Shown one piece after another: positions 1-5,399 of a stretch of 5,399 nucleotides of DNA (position 1 is its first letter; each line of letters starts with the position of its first letter). A program made the translations under genes and the position numbers. The stretch lies in the NCBI GenBank assembly GCA_002338255.1, contig DDHX01000045.1:13047-18445 (forward strand), written 5' to 3'. Below the pieces are notes generated by a model. The model saw only the letters and a program-made list of their open reading frames with translations. It did no database searches and had not been told where the DNA came from. Source of the stretch: Ruminococcaceae bacterium UBA1865. Lineage in GTDB: Bacteria > Bacillota > Clostridia > Oscillospirales > Acutalibacteraceae.

Positions 1-430
1 TAAACGCTTCGCCTTCTTTTCCCATCTCGGTAACGCCAAGCTTTGTCAACGCGCTTGTCAGCTGTGCGCTGACCATTTCAACGCCTTTGCGCAAGTCCTC
101 GGCGCTGCAATCTTTTTGTTCAAGCGCTCGGGAAAGGTTATCCGCCACCGCTAAAAATTCGACGACAGCCGCTGCGGTCGCATCCGCGTAAACCCCTGAT
201 TTTTCGCGCTCGGTGCGTTTGCGGTAGTTGTCATATTCAGCTGCGGTGCGGAGCAAAAGCTCTTTTTGCTTTTTCAGCTCTTCCTGTGTTTCTTCAAGCT
301 GCACCTGTACAGGATTCTTTGGTTCTTCCACAGTCACCTCCGGTTGATTTTCCTCAGCCTGTTCCGGCGGTTGATTTTGTTTTTCCTGCTCTTTTTCTTG
401 ATTCAATTGTTTTTTTTCAACTTTACCCAA
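1..430 (-). CDS. grpE: GrpE, DnaK nucleotide exchange factor (partial, C-terminus cut by window edge)
   Basis: GrpE is the cytosolic cochaperone that drives ADP release from DnaK (Hsp70). The visible 143 residues begin with an acidic, Gln/Glu/Lys-rich, probably disordered tail (about 1-40). A long coiled-coil helix follows, with the family signature AEYDNYRKRTEREK at 64-77. Next come the FLAVADNLSRAL segment (92-103) and the start of the DnaK-binding beta domain (KGVEMV at 115-120, LGV..MGKEGEAF at 131-143). The usual ending after this point lies outside the window. The start is TTG at 430-428: it is the only in-frame start before the coiled coil with a good SD, AAAGGGG at 440-446, 9 nt upstream. 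No in-frame ATG occurs before codon 119. It begins 16 nt after the hrcA stop, so it is almost certainly cotranscribed with hrcA under CIRCE control; dnaK would be expected next. The usual Pro in the LPV..NL.RAL segment is Ala94 here. Identity is secure from the motifs and context. Confidence 0.96.
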   Translation of the reverse strand, partial: MGKVEKKQLNQEKEQEKQNQPPEQAEENQPEVTVEEPKNPVQVQLEETQEELKKQKELLLRTAAEYDNYRKRTEREKSGVYADATAAAVVEFLAVADNLSRALEQKDCSAEDLRKGVEMVSAQLTSALTKLGVTEMGKEGEAF

Positions 431-439
431 GACAAGTAG

Positions 440-446
440 CCCCTTT
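440..446 (-). promoter_or_regulatory. Ribosome binding site of grpE
   Basis: AAAGGGG lies directly after the hrcA stop codon and 9 nt before the TTG at 430. It decides the grpE start, since no in-frame ATG exists in the N-terminal tail. Confidence 0.75.
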
Positions 447-1478
447 CTATTCCGAATCCAGTAACTCCGTCAGCATTCTTCCGACAGAACCGGAAAGGTA
501 TTCAATATTTGATATAATTTTACTGTAATTCATGCGCGTCGGGCCGATAATCGCGATTGCTCCGGCGTCCCTGCCCCCCACCGCGTACCGTGAAACGATT
601 ACGCTCGAGTCGCTTAACTCCGGGCGGTTTGTTTCCGCGCCGATCAGCACCTTCATACTGTTGTTCTGCTGCATCAGAAGCCGCGACAGCTCCTGCGGCC
701 TTGAAAGAAAGTCCATAATACGCTGGATACCGCCATGCCCCAATTCGCGATAAAAAAGCAGATTCATTTCACCGTCAAGGCAAATTTCGGACTGCATGGA
801 GTCCTGTGCCACATCGAGCACCGCCATCAGGGCGTCGCTCATCAGCATTGTCATATCGCCGAGCGATGCGGCCAAAGATTGAATGTACGCGGGCGTAACG
901 GTTGAGACCGGAAGCCCGACCAGCTTTTCATTCAGTACTCTGAAGAATACACGCATAATTTCGGGTGTGATGTTAAAATCGCAGTGAAAAACGCGGCTCT
1001 TCATCGTTCCCGCCGAGGTCATCAGAATGACCATTGCGGTGCGCCTGCTCGTCTGTACAAACTGAAACGCGCGGATATCCGCCCCGCTTCCGCTTGGTGT
1101 TGTGGAAACAGCCGCAAATTTTGTCATTGCGGCGAGCGCACGGGCGACTCCGTCCAGCAGCTTTTCCGGGTCATACGCACTCGGCAGAAGCAGGCTGTCA
1201 ATGTAGCGTTGCTCCTCGCTTGATACCGGATGCTTTTGCATCAGCGTATCAATGTACACACGGTAGCCTTTGTGGGAGGGTACGCGCCCCGCCGATGTGT
1301 GCGGCTGTTCGAGCAGTCCCATATCGGCGAGTTCACTCATTTCATTTCGCACAGTGGACGAAGAAACGGAAAAATCAAGGGTGTCACAAAGTGCCTTTGA
1401 ACCGACCGGTTCGCCGGTGGCAACGTACAAGTCCACAACAGCCGCCAAAATTTTTTGTTTTCTTTCACTCAGTTCCAA
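447..1478 (-). CDS. hrcA: HrcA, heat-inducible transcription repressor
   Basis: HrcA is the cytosolic repressor of the class I heat-shock genes. It binds CIRCE operators, and GroEL is known to keep it active in Bacillota. At 343 residues the protein is full length for the family. The N-terminal winged helix is clear: LSERKQKIL (3-11), GEPVGSKAL (22-30), the recognition region SSSTVRNEMSELADMGLLEQPHTSAGR (39-65), and the wing PSHKGYRVYID (67-77). The remainder is the GAF-like/dimerisation part, ending with VSRYAVGGRDAGAIAIIGPTRMNYSKII..IEYLS, the typical HrcA C-terminus. The start is TTG at 1478-1476, preceded by the strong SD GGGGGTGA (1483-1490) with 7 nt from the G-run to the start. Upstream in-frame codons contain no better start. 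It is the first gene of the unit; grpE follows 16 nt after its stop. The CIRCE element and promoter lie immediately upstream, so it should be autorepressed and heat induced. Nothing is truncated or unusual. Confidence 0.98.
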   Translation of the reverse strand: MELSERKQKILAAVVDLYVATGEPVGSKALCDTLDFSVSSSTVRNEMSELADMGLLEQPHTSAGRVPSHKGYRVYIDTLMQKHPVSSEEQRYIDSLLLPSAYDPEKLLDGVARALAAMTKFAAVSTTPSGSGADIRAFQFVQTSRRTAMVILMTSAGTMKSRVFHCDFNITPEIMRVFFRVLNEKLVGLPVSTVTPAYIQSLAASLGDMTMLMSDALMAVLDVAQDSMQSEICLDGEMNLLFYRELGHGGIQRIMDFLSRPQELSRLLMQQNNSMKVLIGAETNRPELSDSSVIVSRYAVGGRDAGAIAIIGPTRMNYSKIISNIEYLSGSVGRMLTELLDSE

Positions 1479-1482
1479 ACCC

Positions 1483-1490
1483 TCACCCCC
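1483..1490 (-). promoter_or_regulatory. Ribosome binding site of hrcA
   Basis: GGGGGTGA matches the anti-SD complement GGAGGTGA with one mismatch. Seven nucleotides separate its G-run from the TTG at 1478, supporting that non-ATG start. It lies only 15 nt downstream of the CIRCE inverted repeat, so both sit in the same short leader. Confidence 0.75.
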
Positions 1491-1505
1491 GTTTATCCTT
1501 TCATT

Positions 1506-1532
1506 TTAGCACTCTATTCATTCGAGTGCTAA
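1506..1532 (-). promoter_or_regulatory. CIRCE operator (HrcA binding site)
   Basis: This is a perfect match to the CIRCE consensus: TTAGCACTC, a 9-nt spacer (TATTCATTC on the plus strand), then GAGTGCTAA. The two 9-bp arms are exactly complementary, and the symmetry extends 2 bp outward on each side (1504-1534). It lies between the predicted hrcA transcription start (about 1538) and the hrcA SD, the usual place for repression by HrcA. As an inverted repeat in the leader it could also form a hairpin in the mRNA. Function is established for the family; that it acts here is a very safe inference. Confidence 0.98.
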
Positions 1533-1544
1533 AAGCCTAAATAT

Positions 1545-1573
1545 AATTTACCATTACTTTGCCCCATTGTCAA
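1545..1573 (-). promoter_or_regulatory. Sigma-A-type promoter of hrcA-grpE
   Basis: On the minus strand a perfect -35 TTGACA (1568-1573) is followed, after a 17-nt spacer, by TAAATT (1545-1550), a 4/6 match to the -10 consensus. Transcription would start near 1538, placing CIRCE at about +5 to +32. Position relative to CIRCE and the ideal spacing make this the likely heat-shock operon promoter. Confidence 0.85.
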
Positions 1574-1679
1574 TATGGTATTTGTAAACTAATTGTGAAA
1601 TCTTAAATTATTTTCTTTTCCGAACCCTGTGCGCAGGCCAAAAAATTAATTCTATGAAGATAATATCTTTATTTCTCTA

Positions 1680-1707
1680 TTGAAAAATAATATAATTATT
1701 ATATAAT
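1680..1707 (+). promoter_or_regulatory. Promoter of the plus-strand membrane protein gene
   Basis: TTGAAA (1680-1685) and a perfect TATAAT (1702-1707) are separated by 16 nt in a very AT-rich stretch. The predicted start near 1714 gives a leader of about 45 nt before the ATG at 1759. It faces away from the hrcA promoter, and about 150 bp separate it from CIRCE, so HrcA control seems unlikely. The AT-richness raises the chance of a fortuitous match, but the spacing and location fit the gene. Confidence 0.7.
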
Positions 1708-1758
1708 AGAAATAACCCGAATATAAACTTTAAAAATTTATCGAAAGGGCGGCAAAAA

Positions 1759-2265
1759 ATGAAATTTTTCAAACATCTTACAAAACAAAATCTCATTGTA
1801 TTTGCAGCAGGTCTGTGCTGCGGCGTTCTGATCACTGCGGGCGCATTTACCTTCTTTGGCGGAAGGGCAGAACCGGAACCGGCCCAATACCACGGCAGCC
1901 GTGACGGAATCAGCGTCAGCTTCACTCGCTACACCGATTTCAAGACATTTTTGGATAAAAAATCTAAGAATATCTGGATTTATAATACAGAGGAAGAAAT
2001 GACGAACGTAAAGGGATTTATCGCAGGCGAGGTCATCCTTGACGGCCATTGGGACTCCGTACCGAAATGCAACTTAAAGCTCGTTCGAAAAAACGGGGAA
2101 ACCGTCAGCTCTATTCTTCTGATGAACATGTATCCCGACCAAAAGGAAAGCCCGCATCTCCCGTTTACAACCGATGACTATACCATTCCTCAAAAAAATC
2201 TTTACAAAACGGCAATCGTCGAACTGGCGGGAAAAGAGCATGAAATTCCGCTGAATCTGGAGTAA
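1759..2265 (+). CDS. Membrane-anchored protein of unknown function (168 aa)
   Basis: I do not recognise this gene. A basic N-terminus (Lys2, Lys5, Lys9) precedes a hydrophobic segment at about 11-33 (rich in Leu, Ala, Gly, Phe). This predicts a single-pass anchor with a short cytoplasmic tail and about 130 residues outside the cell. Cys20 and Cys21 lie inside the hydrophobic segment, but the preceding residues (A-G-L, G-L-C) do not form a proper lipobox, and no clear signal peptidase I site is visible. After a short acidic, Pro-containing linker (about 38-43), the outer part has alternating hydrophobic stretches (ISVSFTRY 51-58, KGFIAGEVILDG 85-96, CNLKLVR 104-110, SSILLMNMY 117-125, YKTAIVELA 149-157) suggesting a mostly beta fold. 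The ATG has the modest SD GGGCGG (1747-1752) 6 nt upstream. It has its own promoter and terminator, diverges from hrcA and converges on hemW. That it is a real gene is supported by this framing; function is unknown. Confidence 0.85.
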   Translation: MKFFKHLTKQNLIVFAAGLCCGVLITAGAFTFFGGRAEPEPAQYHGSRDGISVSFTRYTDFKTFLDKKSKNIWIYNTEEEMTNVKGFIAGEVILDGHWDSVPKCNLKLVRKNGETVSSILLMNMYPDQKESPHLPFTTDDYTIPQKNLYKTAIVELAGKEHEIPLNLE

Positions 2266-2308
2266 AAAAAGCTCTCCCGGCAGGACTGTCCGCCGTTCTA
2301 TGCGCAGC

Positions 2309-2347
2309 CGCACCCCCGGTAAAAAAATCACCGGGGGTGCGTTTTCT
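2309..2347 (+). terminator. Rho-independent terminator of the membrane protein gene
   Basis: A perfect 12-bp GC-rich stem pairs CGCACCCCCGGT (2309-2320) with ACCGGGGGTGCG (2330-2341). The loop is 9 nt and A-rich, and TTTTCT follows at 2342-2347 on the plus strand. It begins 43 nt after the stop of the plus-strand gene. Read on the minus strand (after hemW) the same hairpin has no T-run behind it, so it should work mainly in the plus direction. Confidence 0.85.
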
Positions 2348-2352
2348 ATGTT

Positions 2353-3471
2353 CTACACATCGGCCAGAAGCTCAGCGAGCAGCGTATTTGAAACGAGAAA
2401 TCCCTTTTTCGTCAGGCAGAACCCGCCGGGCGTGCTTGCGGTAAGGCCGATTTTTTCATATTTATCCGCAACTTCCCGCACGGAATCCGGAATTCCGAAG
2501 TTAAAACGGGCACGGCAGTTTTCGTCGGTAATCCCCTCGGTCAGGCGCAGGGCAAGCATGGCGTATTCCTCAAAATCGCCGCCGGTGCCGTCCTGCACAG
2601 GCGACCCTCCGCCGACAAATTCACCGATACTTCGATTGTAATAGAATCGCCTGCCATCCACAAAAGAGTGCGCCGCCGGGCCGATGCCAAGATATTCTTC
2701 ACAGTGCCAATACTTCAAATTGTGACGGGATTCAAATCCCGGTTTCGCAAAATTTGAAATCTCATACTGCATAAATCCGCGTTTTTCAAGCTCATGGCAG
2801 GCAAACAGATACAGTTCGCTTGCCGCGTCATCGTCAGGAACATGCAGTTCTTCCCTGTGCTTATAATAGGCCGTGTGCGGTTCTATTTTCAACAGATACG
2901 CCGAAATATGTTGAACGTTTGCTTCCGCGCAAAATTCGATGGATTTTAAAAGGCTTTCCTTTGTCTGGTTCTGTATCGACAGCATTAAGTCGAGCGAAAT
3001 ATTATCAAACCCGGCGTTTTGCGCGTCCCTCACAGCCTGTGCCGCCTGTAACGCGGTATGCCTGCGCCCTAACAGTTGAAGTTCATCCTCGTTCGCGGAC
3101 TGTAACCCAATGGAAAGGCGGTTTGCTCCCGCCGCACGAAGCTCCTTTAAAAACCCGCTCAAGTCCTCGGTCGGGTTCACTTCCACCGTAATTTCGGCAT
3201 TTTCAAGGGCAAAACCCTCCCTTGCCGCCGCAATCAGCGCGCTCAGGCGCTGCACGCCAAGCAGATTCGGCGTTCCTCCCCCGAAGTACAGCGTATCCGC
3301 GCGGCGATTTAACTCGCTTGCGTAAGTTTGTATATGACCGATCACCGAATCCGTGTACTCGCTCATGCGCTCCTCGCTGCCGCGCAGTGAATAAAAATCA
3401 CAGTAAGGGCATTTCCCGTCACAGAACGGAACGTGAATGTAAAGGCCGAGTTTCTCCCCGCCGCTATTCAT
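2353..3471 (-). CDS. hemW: HemW, radical SAM heme chaperone (formerly coproporphyrinogen III oxidase-like)
   Basis: HemW is a radical-SAM family protein, related to HemN, that binds heme and is proposed to deliver it to respiratory proteins; it is not expected to have HemN oxidase activity. The 372 residues fit the family length. The Fe-S motif C-x3-C-x2-C-x-F is at Cys17, Cys21, Cys24 and Phe26. The final Phe is the HemW pattern, whereas HemN has a fourth Cys. FGGGTP (63-68) is the SAM-binding glycine motif. EVNPTE (97-102), SIGLQS (120-125), and [10 protein letters not shown]...HNLKYW with GIGPAAHSF (236-270) are typical, as is the C-terminal winged-helix part ending [17 protein letters not shown]. 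The usual G(I/L)P(G/N)QT segment reads SIQNQT at 164-169, which is unusual. The start chosen is ATG at 3471-3469; a TTG directly before it (3474) is possible, and a TGA closes the frame just upstream. It overlaps the lepA stop by 8 nt and has no strong SD, so translation is probably coupled to lepA. Confidence 0.96.
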   Translation of the reverse strand: MNSGGEKLGLYIHVPFCDGKCPYCDFYSLRGSEERMSEYTDSVIGHIQTYASELNRRADTLYFGGGTPNLLGVQRLSALIAAAREGFALENAEITVEVNPTEDLSGFLKELRAAGANRLSIGLQSANEDELQLLGRRHTALQAAQAVRDAQNAGFDNISLDLMLSIQNQTKESLLKSIEFCAEANVQHISAYLLKIEPHTAYYKHREELHVPDDDAASELYLFACHELEKRGFMQYEISNFAKPGFESRHNLKYWHCEEYLGIGPAAHSFVDGRRFYYNRSIGEFVGGGSPVQDGTGGDFEEYAMLALRLTEGITDENCRARFNFGIPDSVREVADKYEKIGLTASTPGGFCLTKKGFLVSNTLLAELLADV

Positions 3472-5272
3472 CAAGCTTCAGCACACTCATAAACGCCTCC
3501 TGCGGCACTTCGACCGTACCGAGCTGGCGCATGCGCTTTTTGCCTTCCTTCTGTTTTTCGAGCAGTTTCTTTTTACGCGTAATATCGCCGCCGTAGCATT
3601 TGGCAAGAACGTCCTTACGCATTGCTTTTACCGTTTCACGCGCAATAATCTTTCCGCCTACACAGGCCTGAATCGGCACCTCAAAAAGCTGGCGCGGGAT
3701 TTTCTCGGCAAGCTTTTCGGCCATCTTGCGCGCCCTCGGGTACGCTTTGTCCGCGTGGATGATAAACGACAGCGCATCAACAATGTCGCCGTTCAGCATG
3801 ATATCCAGCTTGACGAGGCTGCTCTTCTGGTACCCGTTCGGCTCATAGTCAAAGGAAGCGTAACCGCGGGTACGGGATTTCAGTGCGTCGAAAAAGTCAT
3901 AAATAATTTCGTTTAACGGCAGTTCATAATGAATGTCCACGCGGTCGGTGTCAATATATTTCATATCTTTAAAAACGCCGCGCCTGTCCTGGCAAAGTTC
4001 CATAATGTTGCCGACGTATTCGCTCGGGGTATAGATATGCGCGTTCGTCATCGGTTCCTCAGCCTGTGCAATGAGCGACGGGTCGGGGTAATTGGTGGGA
4101 TTATCAATATAGATGATTTCACCGCTCGTTTTGGTAATGCGGTAAATAACGCTTGGCGCGGTGGTGACAAGGTCAAGGTTATATTCCCGCTCCAGCCGCT
4201 CCTGTATAATCTCCATATGCAGAAGTCCTAAAAATCCGCAGCGGAAACCAAAGCCCAGCGCAATGGACGTTTCCGGTTCAAAAGAGAGCGCCGCATCGTT
4301 TAATTGCAGCTTATCGAGCGCGTCTCGCAAATCCGAATAGTGAGCGCCGTCCGCGGGATAAATACCGCAGAAAACCATCGGCTGTACCGTACGGTAGCCG
4401 GGAAGCGCAGTTTTCGCCGGATTATTCGCAAGCGTCACCGTGTCGCCGACACGCGCGTCTTTGACCGCTTTGATGGACGCGGCGATATAGCCGACGTCGC
4501 CAGCGCGCAGGCCGTCGCTTGGTTCCAAGCAGGTCGCACGGCCGTAGCCGCACTCCACCACAACGAATTCCGCGCCCGTTGCCATCATGCGGATGGTGTC
4601 GCCGGGGTGCACCTGCCCTTCCCTTAGACGGACATGAATGATAACGCCCTTGTACGTATCGTAGTAAGAATCGAAGACAAGTGCCTTGAGCGGAGCGGTT
4701 TCGTCCCCCTGTGGAGGCGGAACGCGTTTGACAATCTGTTCCATCACCTGGTCAACGTTGATACCTAACTTGGCTGAAATGCATGGTGCGTCGTCGGCAG
4801 GAATCCCGATGACATCTTCAATTTCAGCACGAACCTTTTCGGGCATGGCACTGGGCAAATCAATTTTATTAATCACCGGTACAATTTCAAGACCGGCGTC
4901 TATCGCAAGATAGGTATTTGCAAGGGTTTGCGCCTCGATGCCCTGCGAAGCGTCAACCACAAGCACAGCGCCCTCGCACGCGGCGAGTGAACGCGAAACT
5001 TCATAGTTGAAGTCAACGTGGCCGGGGGTGTCGATTAAATTAAAGACGTAGTCCTCGCCATCATTGGCGTGGTAAACAAGCGTCACGGCGTGCGACTTAA
5101 TCGTAATGCCGCGCTCACGTTCCAAATCCATATTATCAAGCAGCTGATTTTCCATATCGCGCAGCGCGACGGACTTCGTCTGCTCCAAAATACGGTCGGC
5201 CAGTGTACTCTTGCCATGATCTATGTGCGCAATGATGCTAAAATTGCGTATTCTTTCGCGTGGTATCGCCAA
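3464..5272 (-). CDS. lepA: LepA / elongation factor 4 (EF4), ribosome-associated GTPase
   Basis: LepA is a translational GTPase that binds ribosomes. It was proposed to back-translocate stalled ribosomes and more recently linked to 30S assembly and initiation. The 602 residues match the family length. G-domain motifs from the TTG start: G1 AHIDHGKS (15-22), G2 RGIT (54-57), G3 DTPGH (81-85), G4 NKID (135-138), G5 SAK (166-168). The EF-G-like domains follow, including [21 protein letters not shown]. The LepA-specific C-terminal domain is clear ([21 protein letters not shown], then [32 protein letters not shown]). The start chosen is TTG at 5272-5270, because AGGTGATC (5276-5283), an 8-nt match to the 16S anti-SD, lies correctly spaced before it. 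The alternative GTG at 5281 adds three residues but sits inside that SD and has no SD of its own. The gene is first in the lepA-hemW unit; hemW begins within its last codons. Confidence 0.98.
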   Translation of the reverse strand: MAIPRERIRNFSIIAHIDHGKSTLADRILEQTKSVALRDMENQLLDNMDLERERGITIKSHAVTLVYHANDGEDYVFNLIDTPGHVDFNYEVSRSLAACEGAVLVVDASQGIEAQTLANTYLAIDAGLEIVPVINKIDLPSAMPEKVRAEIEDVIGIPADDAPCISAKLGINVDQVMEQIVKRVPPPQGDETAPLKALVFDSYYDTYKGVIIHVRLREGQVHPGDTIRMMATGAEFVVVECGYGRATCLEPSDGLRAGDVGYIAASIKAVKDARVGDTVTLANNPAKTALPGYRTVQPMVFCGIYPADGAHYSDLRDALDKLQLNDAALSFEPETSIALGFGFRCGFLGLLHMEIIQERLEREYNLDLVTTAPSVIYRITKTSGEIIYIDNPTNYPDPSLIAQAEEPMTNAHIYTPSEYVGNIMELCQDRRGVFKDMKYIDTDRVDIHYELPLNEIIYDFFDALKSRTRGYASFDYEPNGYQKSSLVKLDIMLNGDIVDALSFIIHADKAYPRARKMAEKLAEKIPRQLFEVPIQACVGGKIIARETVKAMRKDVLAKCYGGDITRKKKLLEKQKEGKKRMRQLGTVEVPQEAFMSVLKLDE

Positions 5273-5275
5273 ATT

Positions 5276-5283
5276 GATCACCT
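5276..5283 (-). promoter_or_regulatory. Ribosome binding site deciding the lepA start
   Basis: AGGTGATC is exactly complementary to the 3' end of bacterial 16S rRNA (AAGGAGGTGATC type). From its AGG to the TTG at 5272 is 8 nt, ideal spacing. It overlaps the upstream in-frame GTG (5281-5279), which would otherwise be the default start call. Confidence 0.75.
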
Positions 5284-5320
5284 AATTTTCTAAGGATTTT
5301 ATTTGTAATGTTAATAATAT

Positions 5321-5349
5321 ATTATACCATATAAAATGAAGAATGAACA
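5321..5349 (-). promoter_or_regulatory. Extended -10 promoter of lepA-hemW
   Basis: On the minus strand TGGTATAAT gives a perfect -10 (5321-5326) with the extended TGn element (5327-5329). The -35 at 17-nt spacing is TGTTCA (5344-5349), only a 3/6 match, as is common when an extended -10 is present. The start would be near 5314, giving a leader of about 40 nt to the TTG start. Confidence 0.7.
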
Positions 5350-5399
5350 TTGAAATTAATGAACAGGAAATGATACTAAAATCCATTAAAAAGGTTGAT
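5343..5399 (+). CDS. Possible start of a divergent plus-strand gene (partial, doubtful)
   Basis: From the ATG at 5343 the frame stays open to the window edge for 19 codons (MNIEINEQEMILKSIKKVD), an acidic/lysine-rich peptide that reads like a plausible N-terminus. Against it, no convincing SD precedes the ATG, the ORF overlaps the -35 of the lepA promoter, and the surrounding DNA is AT-rich, where short open frames arise by chance. I do not recognise it. It is listed only because the window ends before it can be decided. Confidence 0.2.
   Translation, partial: MNIEINEQEMILKSIKKVD

Noticed and set aside
1034..1540. Long plus-strand frame (168 codons) opposite hrcA
   Set aside because: It overlaps an unmistakable hrcA and runs through CIRCE and the hrcA promoter. 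It is Arg/Pro/Ser-rich, typical of an antisense shadow.
1626..1637. GC-rich near-palindrome CCTGTGCGCAGG next to an A/T run in the divergent region, considered as a terminator
   Set aside because: On the plus strand it is followed by A rather than T, and on the minus strand the T-run comes before the hairpin. No gene ends there, and the stem is short.
1759..1860. Lipoprotein signal with Cys20 or Cys21 as the lipidated residue
   Set aside because: The residues before either Cys (A-G-L and G-L-C) do not fit the lipobox, since position -1 must be a small residue. A plain membrane anchor fits better.
1738..2049. Minus-strand open frame of about 100 codons inside the membrane protein gene
   Set aside because: It is a shadow of the plus-strand gene, which has a promoter, SD and terminator. 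The antisense peptide shows no family features.
2353..3471. Assignment as HemN, oxygen-independent coproporphyrinogen III oxidase
   Set aside because: The motif is C-x3-C-x2-C-x-F without the fourth Cys of HemN, and the short N-terminus and lepA linkage fit HemW.
5282..5399. Minus-strand open frame upstream of lepA ending in TAG just before the gene
   Set aside because: It contains the extended -10 promoter, is extremely AT-rich, has no SD, and its translation is dominated by Leu/Ile/Phe/Asn as expected from random AT-rich DNA.

Overview
The window carries a conserved housekeeping and heat-shock block, mostly on the minus strand. Read in the direction of transcription (high to low coordinates) the order is lepA, hemW, then hrcA and the start of grpE. 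This lepA-hemW-hrcA-grpE order, a textbook CIRCE operator, sigma-A-type promoters and clear Shine-Dalgarno (SD) sites point to the Bacillota. The moderate GC content of the genes suggests a clostridial lineage, perhaps Oscillospiraceae/Ruminococcaceae-like; that family guess is inference from sequence style and was not tested.

Layout: 1-430 is the 5' part of grpE (minus, cut by the window edge). 447-1478 is hrcA. 1479-1758 is an AT-rich divergent intergenic region with the hrcA promoter, a perfect CIRCE element and, facing the other way, a strong promoter for the next gene. 1759-2265 (plus) is an unrecognised single-pass membrane-anchored protein, followed by a strong rho-independent terminator. 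2353-3471 is hemW, overlapping the end of lepA (3464-5272). 5282-5399 is an AT-rich upstream region with an extended -10 promoter for lepA and possibly the first codons of a divergent plus-strand gene.

Functionally, lepA-hemW is one transcription unit (ribosome-associated GTPase EF4 and the radical-SAM heme chaperone). hrcA-grpE is a second unit that represses itself through CIRCE and presumably continues into dnaK/dnaJ beyond the left edge. The plus-strand gene sits between the two units as a separately promoted and terminated insert, and is the only gene here with no recognisable role. Non-ATG starts are common: grpE and hrcA both start at TTG, and lepA at TTG or GTG. I found no mobile element, CRISPR array, tRNA or rRNA, and no evidence of a new multi-gene system. 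The points most worth a second look are the inserted membrane protein, the altered GxPxQ-like motif in HemW, and the one-sided terminator that may let lepA-hemW transcription run antisense through the insert into hrcA.
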